NCBI GenBank assembly: GCA_000333855.2
Contig: CM007316.1
Location: forward strand, 902,794-966,793
Length of the DNA stretch: 64,000 nucleotides
Origin: Endotrypanum monterogeii
Taxonomy: Eukaryota; Euglenozoa; Kinetoplastea; Trypanosomatida; Trypanosomatidae
Direction of reading: 5' to 3'
Positions within the stretch are counted from its first letter, which is position 1. Each line of letters opens with the position of its first letter. Shown one piece after another: positions 19,946 to 28,209 of this stretch. The notes beneath the pieces are model-generated. The model had not been told where the DNA came from and made no database searches. It saw only the letters and a list, made by a program, of their open reading frames with translations. The position numbers and the translations under genes were made by a program.

Positions 19946-21247
19946 GGCTGCACGAGCAGAATAGAACAAACACGTAAGAGGGACAGGGAAGAGGTTTCGG
20001 GAGGGGGAAGGGAGCAAGGGCAAAACCCAGGAAGGGGAATCACAAACCTGACGCACTAAGGAAGAGAAAAGGATTGCAGAAACAGCCACGTTTCTTTTTT
20101 ATGGGAGGGAAGTGGGGCGAATGCAGGGAAAAAGGAGGTAGCAAAGGAAGAGATGGAAGCAGAGAAGGCAGTGCGCAGCACGGACCCTCAGGTGCCTATC
20201 AAATACTTCGCTTTATCGCGCTGGTTTTACCGCTGCTGCTGCTGCTGTAGGGTGGCAAAAAAAAAAACGCCTTTTTCTGTGGGGATAGGGTCAGGAGAGA
20301 AAAAAATAATAATAAAGGTACTTGCCAGACGCAGAGCACAGTGCGTTCATACAGTACTTCCTCTTCAACCTGAGTTGTAGAAATCCGTGCAGTCACCAGA
20401 TCTATGGCAATGGCGCACCCCCTCGCCGGAAAACGGCAACAAAAAAAGAGCTCTGCACCGACGGAGAAGTGAAGAAGAGACGAGTACTTCTCCATACAGT
20501 CCCGCGTCGACAATGAAGTGGCGTCGACTCCTATGAACGCCGAAATCACTGACAGACAGCAACAAAATTTTGTACGAAAGAGGATAGTGAGCCTCTCACA
20601 AAAATGATTTCCTTTTCTCTTTTTTTATATTTTTTTCACCCCCGCTGCTAGTGCTAGGGTTAGATTCGCCTTGGAGGTATGAGTAAATGCCGTACACGAT
20701 AGACTTGATGTCAGCAGAAGCGGGTGAGCGTCTCGCCGATCGTGTTGAGGAAAATGTGGAAGAGGGAGAAAGGGAAGTAGAAATAGCCGCGTTGTATTCA
20801 CCTGCAAAGGCAGTCCGTGATATGTATCTTCATGACACACCAAGAAGTAGCAGGAGGGGGAGAGGGAGGGGGAGAAGGAAAAGCTTGCATTTCCACCTCA
20901 CCAGCCACAACCCCCGTCGCTGAGATGCGCTGTGTCTGCCACCGTTGGATTGCTCCGATTGACGCAAAAGGGAACACACCTACTCATTTTTCTCTGTCCC
21001 CCGCCAAAAAAAAAGGGGGGAGGAGTATAATAGCTGCCCACAACGTTCTCGAGCCCACCAGAAAAAAAAAAAATGTCTTCTGTTGCTGTTACTTTTCTTT
21101 TCATTGATGGTGTGTCTCGATGTTTCTTCGTGTTGTGCGTAGATCTCCTCGCCACCTTTTTTCCCTCTACACCTGAAGCAACTACCACGAAAACAAGAAT
21201 TCCGCTCTTTTGTCCTCGACCCACCGCTCCCCTCTTCCCCCTGCTTC
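19946..21247. other. Intergenic spacer
   Basis: Holds the splice signals of the sterol reductase gene and the 3' UTR of the TMEM42-like gene. A GCT/CAG-type triplet run lies near 20231-20250. A runs lie near 20257-20266 and 21061-21072. The strand composition flips from purine-rich plus strand (19950-20160) to pyrimidine-rich (21070-21245). No gene recognised. Confidence 0.7.
19948..19949 (-). promoter_or_regulatory. Predicted spliced-leader acceptor AG, 2 nt before the sterol reductase ATG
   Basis: The minus strand upstream is pyrimidine-rich for about 70 nt with no AG until GTGCAG at 19948-19949. The next AG upstream corresponds to about 20047. If used, the native 5' UTR is only two nucleotides plus the spliced leader. 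Confidence 0.55.
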
Positions 21248-21841
21248 TCAGGCACGTACGTTCGGGTCGGAAACCACCAGAGCGAGACCAAGAATAATTG
21301 ACAGCGCCCCAGCGGCCCACATCGGTGTTACCTCCTCCGCGAAGAAAACGAGACCGGCGAAAGCGCTCACCACAAAATTCGTCCCTGTATTCAGGATCTG
21401 GCACACTGGCGTCGGCCCTTGCGAGAGCGCCTTCAGGTAGAAGCGCCACATTGCCCCCGTCAGCGTGGCGTTCATCAGGAAAAAAAAGATGCGCAGCAGC
21501 CACGGCACCACTGCCTCTACCATTTCCAGGGAGGCTACGTCTAGCTTGAGATAGAGACCTCCGCTCCGGACAAGCAAAGGGACGCGCGCAGACTCGACAG
21601 CTAGCTTCCCGACTACACTGGAGAGCGCACCACAAACCCCGGCAAAGGAGGCATTCACGAGGAACATGGGAAGTGGTCGGTGTGCCGCCAACACACCCGA
21701 AGACATCAATGCGTCTGCCGTTTGTTGGGGGCTCGGTGGTGGCAGTGATGAGGGCATAGACGTAGCGCTGCCGACGGCGTGCGAACGACCTTCCAAGGAA
21801 CCTTCAGGCGCTGCCCCTGCTTGACGCCCACGCATCTGCAT
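21248..21841 (-). CDS. TMEM42/EamA-like small multi-pass membrane protein
   Basis: A 197-residue protein from the ATG at 21841. The first 55 residues are Ser/Pro/Gly-rich; then four to five hydrophobic segments follow. The C-terminal half reads like the EamA/drug-metabolite-transporter superfamily, closest to the single-domain TMEM42 group: an NATLTGAMWRFYLKALSQGP segment, then NTGTNFVVSAFAGLVFFAEE, and a GALSIILGLALVV helix at the end. The pattern of a conserved N in a small-residue helix followed by FxEE is typical. Transport substrate unknown; half-size members probably act as dimers or are not transporters. A downstream ATG (MSSGVLAAHR) would also preserve all membrane segments. Confidence 0.8.
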   Translation of the reverse strand: MQMRGRQAGAAPEGSLEGRSHAVGSATSMPSSLPPPSPQQTADALMSSGVLAAHRPLPMFLVNASFAGVCGALSSVVGKLAVESARVPLLVRSGGLYLKLDVASLEMVEAVVPWLLRIFFFLMNATLTGAMWRFYLKALSQGPTPVCQILNTGTNFVVSAFAGLVFFAEEVTPMWAAGALSIILGLALVVSDPNVRA

Positions 21842-22678
21842 CGTTTTATGTTGGCCGCGGCTTCAATGCTTCAGCGACTGGAGTGGGAATGGGGGTGGTT
21901 TGCAAGACATTTGTGTTTGACGTCGATTCCGTACAGAGAACCAATGAGAGGGGGGGGGGCATCGAGGGAGTAGAGCAGAGAGAGAGGCGCAGGTAGCCAC
22001 AAGAAAACCAACAAAAAATATATTTTGACGACGACTGTGAGCACATCGGCAATCCAAAATATGGTACCGTCCGAATAACAGCTCAATATTCATGAACCCA
22101 CGTGCATAGGCCCACAATCTGCTTCTCTCTGTCTCGGTCTCCCTTTCCACTCTGTGAGAAAGGGGAGAGATAATTTTTTTTTCCACTTTTACGTCCTACG
22201 CATCACTCCGACCGACCATAAGAAGTAGAGACTTCCGGAGTCATTCCCATGTCTACAGGGGAAGCTAATACATACGACATAACACCTTACAAGTACCACA
22301 CGCGCATGACAACATCGCATACACACACGGCGCGCCATATGTAATGCTCAAAGGGGCCACACACACACACATACACACATTCACACTACACACGTAGCCG
22401 CAGTGTTTTACATAATTAAAAGGGAAAACAAATGAGGAGGGAAGAGGGAGGGGAGCTCTGTGAGAAAAAGTACAGGGAGAGAGTCACATTGGGCCATAAA
22501 CAAGTCTACATGCCGAACGTGGTTTTCAGCGTCTCTCTCTGTGTGTGTGTGTGTGTGTGTGTATGTGGCAAGTAGGAAAAAAAACGGATGCGCACGCAAA
22601 AGTACTGGATGTACCCTCTTTTTTTTTCCGGTAGCAATCCTCTCGCCATGAAGACTCTGTCTTCCGTTACGCATCGAG
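21842..22678. other. Intergenic spacer
   Basis: G run near 21949-21959, CA-rich parts at 22357-22390, GT repeat at about 22540-22562. Stretch 22195-22330 is of mixed composition without a frame. No gene seen. Confidence 0.7.
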
Positions 22679-23695
22679 CTAGAAGCGGTAGACCATCTCC
22701 TTCTGGTAGCCCAAGACGCCGAGAAATCCGGAAACATCTGCAGCATTATTTAGCACCGCACCGGAAGGCTGGTACGCGAGGCCACCGGACATGGCGCGTA
22801 GCACCATGGGTGCTGCTCCCACAACCTTCACCATCATTGGGTCGGGCCCACAGACGAGAAGAAGCGTCGAAGGGGACGGCTTCGGCATTGTTGCCTGCAA
22901 CATCGGGATGTCAATGTGGCCCTTAAAGCCCTGGAAGTAATTCTTTCCATCTGGGCTCGTGCTCGGTTGGCTCGTTACGTCCACCTTTAGTGGTGCACCC
23001 TTCGTGTACACTGGGTTCGGGATCATGTTCGGATCATCGAAGCTGTCTACTGTGTAGAAAACCTGCAGCCTATCCTTGTGCTCACGAGCCTTCTGGTCTA
23101 GCATACCCTTAAGGAGAATTTTGTTCTCTGAGCGATTGGCAAATAGAACACTAAGCTTTGTTGTGTCGCCCTCCGTGTCTAGAGAGGCGTTCATAAACTG
23201 CAGGATGGGGCAGAGTCCGGTGCCGCCGCAGATCATGCCGACATCCGTCCAGCGATTCTTTTTGTAGGTCAGCTTGTACTGCACGATACGGAACATCAGT
23301 GGCTCACCAACGTTCATAGAAAAGAGGTGCTCGGTGAACCGGCCTGGCCGCTGCTTCTTGACCAGAAGATCGAAATAGCCCTTCGTCCCGTTCGGCGTGA
23401 TTGGGGTATAAAAGCGCATTGGCTGATCCACCATATTCGCGCCCTCCTTAAAATGCGCCTGTAGAGTGCTGCAGGGCACGAGGTTAAAGGCGTCACTCGG
23501 ACTGTTCAGCAAAAAGCGAAATATGGCAACGTCCTCCGCTAAGTTCAGGACTTCACCCAGCACAAATGGCTTAAACTTAGTCGTGAAGACATCCTTGTTC
23601 GCAGCACACTCAGCCGCCATGCGCTGGGATGAGGCATAAGCATGGAAAGCAGCGCCGAGCGCGGTGGCTGCACCGAATGTCAGAAATTTGACCAT
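22679..23695 (-). CDS. NADH-cytochrome b5 reductase
   Basis: A 338-residue flavoprotein of the ferredoxin-NADP reductase superfamily that passes electrons from NADH through FAD to cytochrome b5 for fatty acid desaturation and sterol synthesis. FAD-binding motif RFYTPIT (94-100), second flavin element RPGRFTEHLFSM (116-127), NADH-binding GGTGLCPILQ (157-166) and CGPDPMMVKV (282-291) are all present, in the order and spacing of the family. The N-terminal 20 residues are hydrophobic with a Lys near the start and could anchor the protein in the outer mitochondrial or ER membrane. Length is slightly above the usual 300. The CGPDPM version has Asp where animals have Pro. The sterol reductase gene lies two genes downstream, a plausible functional partner through cytochrome b5, though neighbourhood means little here. 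Confidence 0.93.
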   Translation of the reverse strand: MVKFLTFGAATALGAAFHAYASSQRMAAECAANKDVFTTKFKPFVLGEVLNLAEDVAIFRFLLNSPSDAFNLVPCSTLQAHFKEGANMVDQPMRFYTPITPNGTKGYFDLLVKKQRPGRFTEHLFSMNVGEPLMFRIVQYKLTYKKNRWTDVGMICGGTGLCPILQFMNASLDTEGDTTKLSVLFANRSENKILLKGMLDQKAREHKDRLQVFYTVDSFDDPNMIPNPVYTKGAPLKVDVTSQPSTSPDGKNYFQGFKGHIDIPMLQATMPKPSPSTLLLVCGPDPMMVKVVGAAPMVLRAMSGGLAYQPSGAVLNNAADVSGFLGVLGYQKEMVYRF

Positions 23696-25369
23696 AGTGA
23701 AAACGGGATAGTGAGCAGAGTGTTACCTGGTAAGATGAACAGATATTTCACCGTATTTGAGCACGTGTGCGTGGGTGATTGTGAACGCAGCTTTTAGTGG
23801 TTATCTATCTATTTCTGTGATTAGTGGTTATCCTTTTTCTTGCACGATCTAGCACGTACATATATACATATATATATATATATATATGCTTGTATTTAGA
23901 TAAGAGAAAAAAAGAAACAAAAATGCAATAATAATATTTATGATAAGAAGAGTGTGAGTATATATAGGGCTTGTTGGTAATGAGTAACACACACACACAC
24001 GAACTTCGGCACAGCACGAATAATATATATATATATATATGTGTGAGTGGAAGAGGTATAACAACAGGGCCAAATAGGAGTGTTGCTGCTGGAAATTTTC
24101 GGTGGCGGTGATGGAAACGAGAAAGGGGGTACAGTGACCCAATAGAAAAAAAAATTCACAATAAAATTGCAATAAATAATAATAATAATATATATACGTA
24201 TGTATATTTCCTTATATGACAGCCAAAGGCTTGAAAAGTTGAAAGAGAATTTAAAAATATTGAAATGAATGCATCCAAAGGGAGAAAAAAAAAACCGACA
24301 TCATCAAATATAATCCAAAATGTCCCAGAAACGCAGAAATAACGGCACCGTAGAGGCGAAGAGAGTGAAGGTGGGCAGGAGGAACGACGCGGAAGTGAGG
24401 GTCCCCAAGAGGTCATACCGATGGAGAAATAGCAAGGGGAGGGAGAGGGGGAGGCGTGTGTGGTGCTCTAGACGAAGTAGGGGAAAAAGGTAAGTCAAAT
24501 CACACTAATTTCTCCACCAAGGATAACAGAAGTGGAGGCGGCCGGCGGGGGAACAACTGCGAGGTTACCTGAAGACGACGTGAGGAAATGTTGAGTGCGA
24601 GACTCCTTCCCCTTTTCCGTATTCGACTCCAACGTCGACTAGCTCATGTACTGTTGTCCAACAAAAGTTGGTCATGGTCAAGACAGATGTGCATATCCCA
24701 AGTTGTTTGGCAGTCTTCAGTGGCTATATTTCACACAGTCACTCAAGTATCGACAGCAGATGCACTTCTCCTGTTCCACCTTTTCACTTTTCTTTATTTG
24801 TTGTGTGTGTGTGTGTGTGTGTGTAAGTGGATTCTCCTCTCCGAAAGAAAAGTAAAGAGAACAACTGTCGCTGCCACTTGAGACTTCCCTCCCTCCTCCC
24901 CTTTCTTGTGGTCTGCTGGCGGAATGTGTTAGCTCATGTTACTTGCCTCTAAACGTATGCGCGAAAGTGTGGGTCTCGCACTTTTTTTTTTGCTTTCAGT
25001 TATGTTCAGCGCACACACACACACCACATCAACCAAAGTGAAATGCATTCGAGGAAAAGACACTTCAACGAAGGGTGACTTGAATGGCCCCAGCGCCATG
25101 CCTCCCCTCCCCCCCCGTATTGCGCCTCCCCAGGTGCATATGCATCCTTATTTGATTTTTTTTTTGAAGTGTGTGTGCGAGTGTGTAGGTGTGTGTTTGC
25201 ACATTTACATCACCTTCTTGCTTGTTTCTGTGTTTCTTCTCCTCCATGTGGCATTAATACAAATATTTTCCCTGGTTACAGCCGAACCGAATCGCGAAGA
25301 GTCCCACACCACGACAACAACGTATCGCGCTCTCTCTCCCCCTCCCCCTCCCTCCCTTACGCCTCTGCA
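23696..25369. other. Intergenic spacer
   Basis: A+T-rich for this region: TA repeats at about 23868-23887 and 24022-24040, a smaller one at 24180-24200 and several A runs. GT repeat at about 24806-24823. From 24880 to 25370 the plus strand is pyrimidine-rich, next to the nucleoporin stop codon. No gene recognised. Confidence 0.7.
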
Positions 25370-27325
25370 CTACGCCGTCTTTCCAAGTAGACGATCCAGC
25401 TCTAGCTCCAGCGCCGATGCAAGCGCCGAGCAGCACTGCAGCGCACACAGCTGCCCGTCGATCATACGCATCGCCCCTTCAACCTCACTTAGACCGAGCA
25501 TTTCATGGCGGGCCTGGTTGTGCTGGCGAACGACACGTCCTACTTTTTCCTCCACACTCTGAACATCTTCCAACAGCGCCACAACGTTATCGTACGTAGC
25601 GGCGCGCTGCTGGTCTACGGTGAATGAATCCGCTGGATGAAGTTGCTGCTGCTGTTGCTGCTGATGCCGCTCCTCCCATTCGGCATAGTGCGGCCGTATC
25701 TTGTCCTCGAGTGACTGTAAAAATTCTGAAATGGCTGTTTGCCGCTGTGTGCACTCCGCCAGTGTCGCCTCGGTGTTTTTGACCATGGCAACTGCATCCC
25801 GAACGGCTGACTGAACTTCGGCCAACTCGCGACCACGGGCCATGATTTGTCGATCCCGAGCAACGACGTGTCGAGCGAGGTCTGCGAAATGCCGCTGATC
25901 CAGTGCGACGTCCGAATCGAGCATGCGCAGAACTGCACTGAGATTTTTTCCGGCGAGCTCCTGCGAGGGTGAGGCAGCGGCAGCTGCTGAGGGCAACGTG
26001 AGCGGTGCGCCTTCACTTGTTTTCGTGAACGACGTCGTACCGGCGGCCGAGAGCATTGCATTGTCACTTGATGTGCCTGGCAGAGAAGGCGCCGTAGCCG
26101 CTGCAGGGACTGTAGAGCCACTGGACTTGATTGCGTCAGACGACCCTGTCAGAGGATTTGTGCCACCAAAATTAAAACCACCCCCAGTGGCAGGCGGGGC
26201 CGCGGGAGCGGCGGCAGGAGTCGACTGTGATGCTACCGGTGTCCCCCCGAATCCTGTAGTTGCAAAGGTTGTCGCAGGGGTGGTCGTAGAGCTCGCAGTC
26301 GAGCCGCCAAACCCGAAGCCGCCAGGGGACGCTGTGGTAGACGCCTGTGTCTTGTTTGCCGCGAGACCACTGGAAGTGGTGGCCTCACCGCCTACACTGA
26401 AACCAGCGGTGGCCGAGGGGACAGTGGTTGCAGCTGCACCAAAATTGAAGCCGCCGCTGGTAGGCGCTGATGCAGTGCTTTTATCACCGAATGCGGCTGA
26501 GGCAGCAGCAAGGCCGCTCGCTCCTGCACCGCTGGCTGGGGACGCAGCATTGGGGGTTGCCCCAACACCAGTGTTAAGCCCGAATCCCCCGCTAGCGGGT
26601 GCCTTGGTCCCTTGAGGGAAAGGATTGGGTGCTACTGGCGTCGGCGCTGCTGCTGCTGCTGCTCCACCGAATGGCCCGAATCCCGCTGGAACCGTTGCGG
26701 GCGAGGCTGACGCCGCTGGGTGACTGGCAGCGCCGAAGGCTCCTGGTGCCGGTGACCCACTGGCTGAGGCAGCAGAAGGCGCGGTGCTGGCGGGAGCGGC
26801 GGGGGTAGAGACACTCGCATTTCCACTGAAGCCGCCGAACGGAGTGGCCGTCGTGCTTGGGGTGGTGCCGCCAAAGCCTACCCCTCCAAAACCGGTTCCA
26901 GTCTGTGAGTTCCCAGTGCCAAATGGCGTATTGGCGGCTGGGGCAGCAGTGGCCGGCGTCACTGTTGGAGCAACAGCTCCAGACCCGAACCCACCGCCTC
27001 CAAACGGGGTCGGCGTGCTCGCAGGAGGCTTCAGGCTGGTTGAGAACCCGCCCGTCGACTGGGTAAACGCTGGCGCTGTACTACCAGCACCGAAGCTTCC
27101 CGACGTACCAGTTTGCATGGTCGGTGTTGGTGTCGACGCGGCTGGGGCTGAGGCGCCAGCACCGAACGTAAATCCCGAGGGTGAAGCCGAGCCGGGGGCT
27201 GCGTTGAGAGCGCTAGCCGGGGCAGGTGCTGCACCCCCCACGCTGCCAGCACCAAAGCCCCCAGCCTGTGCTGCTGTACCGCCAAAACCAGACGTCCCGG
27301 GATTTGAAAAGGCGTTGAAAGACAT
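25370..27325 (-). CDS. FG-repeat nucleoporin, Nup62/Nsp1 type
   Basis: A 651-residue protein from the ATG at 27325. Residues 1 to about 450 are a low-charge Gly/Ala/Ser/Thr/Pro domain with about twenty FG dipeptides in GFG, PFG and NFG contexts, which form the permeability barrier of the nuclear pore. Residues about 455-651 switch abruptly to a charged, Leu- and Gln-rich coiled coil (for example ELAEVQSAVRDAVAMVKNTE), including a run of seven Gln; in Nsp1/Nup62 proteins this part anchors to the central channel trimer. The order FG domain then C-terminal coiled coil is that of Nup62. The nearby Nup54/58 types are alternatives, but their FG parts are usually shorter. The FG bias also opens long antisense frames, which are not genes. 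Confidence 0.88.
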   Translation of the reverse strand: MSFNAFSNPGTSGFGGTAAQAGGFGAGSVGGAAPAPASALNAAPGSASPSGFTFGAGASAPAASTPTPTMQTGTSGSFGAGSTAPAFTQSTGGFSTSLKPPASTPTPFGGGGFGSGAVAPTVTPATAAPAANTPFGTGNSQTGTGFGGVGFGGTTPSTTATPFGGFSGNASVSTPAAPASTAPSAASASGSPAPGAFGAASHPAASASPATVPAGFGPFGGAAAAAAPTPVAPNPFPQGTKAPASGGFGLNTGVGATPNAASPASGAGASGLAAASAAFGDKSTASAPTSGGFNFGAAATTVPSATAGFSVGGEATTSSGLAANKTQASTTASPGGFGFGGSTASSTTTPATTFATTGFGGTPVASQSTPAAAPAAPPATGGGFNFGGTNPLTGSSDAIKSSGSTVPAAATAPSLPGTSSDNAMLSAAGTTSFTKTSEGAPLTLPSAAAAASPSQELAGKNLSAVLRMLDSDVALDQRHFADLARHVVARDRQIMARGRELAEVQSAVRDAVAMVKNTEATLAECTQRQTAISEFLQSLEDKIRPHYAEWEERHQQQQQQQLHPADSFTVDQQRAATYDNVVALLEDVQSVEEKVGRVVRQHNQARHEMLGLSEVEGAMRMIDGQLCALQCCSALASALELELDRLLGKTA

Positions 27326-28209
27326 AGTCTGCGCACGCTCAAGCGTATCTGGTCACCGTCTGTCCTTGTGTGTGCCTGTGTGTGGAGGTGTCCTCTTCTT
27401 TATGATTGGTGCTCAGAGTACCCAGTCAAGGTCGCATGTGAAGGTGGACCTAAGCGCGTTTGTTCAAGCTGAAATTCGCTCCTCGCGCTCCTTCAGGGGC
27501 GTACAAGTAATGGGGCGTGACGGGTGTGTGAATCAGATGCACTCGAGTCCTCATCACACCACCATGAAAATCACACAGCAAAGAAATCGGAGGAGCAAAG
27601 CAAGAAGATCGAAGGATTATGAGGGTACCTTCTCGGGCATTCGCGCTGGAAGAAGGGGAAAGCAGCAATACTGCAAAACAGAAACAGGTGCGAAGGCAAC
27701 CTCCAGGGAAATCTCCCCGGAATAGCTCGATGCGGGTTTGAACCCTCTTGATCTTCCGTATCAGCCAAAGGAAAGGTTATGCATGTGTGGCGGCGGCAGC
27801 GTATGCTGGAAAAATGCCCCCAAAGACTTGCACATCCTAAGACAGAGGACGGGTACACATCTGGGTTTGCAGCACAGTCCTTTTTTTTTTTTTAGTTATG
27901 GGGGGGGGGGGGGGGGAGGAAAGGAGGGGATGTGGGTTGATGTACTTTTTTTTGAGGATTCCTCTCTACGTTCTCGATAATCAGATAGCTGTCACACGCC
28001 CGTGAAGGGCCTCTGTCGGGGGGGGAGGGGTTGACCAGTGCGCCTAATGCAAAGAAAGGAGAAATATACAAGTGGCGTAGCGCCCCACGTGTGAGCCCAT
28101 CTGCAGAACACCTACAACGTGTCTGCGCGAACGGGTCATCTCATGGGTCATACGAGGAGGAGTACTTTCCTGTTTGCATAGGCACATTTGTGAAAACACT
28201 TTCACTTAC
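27326..28209. other. Intergenic spacer
   Basis: Leader region of the nucleoporin gene and 3' UTR of the PPR-like gene. A G run at 27901-27917 follows a T run; otherwise mixed sequence. No gene recognised. Confidence 0.7.

Noticed and set aside
19946..20089. N-terminal extension of the sterol reductase
   Set aside because: Begins with GTG and spans the pyrimidine tract and splice acceptor.
26784..27725. 313-codon plus-strand frame and a 230-codon one at 25923-26615 opposite the nucleoporin
   Set aside because: They mirror the Gly/Ala/Pro-biased FG coding sequence; the product is low-complexity Pro/Ala/Gly and lies antisense to a clear gene in a one-direction transcription unit.
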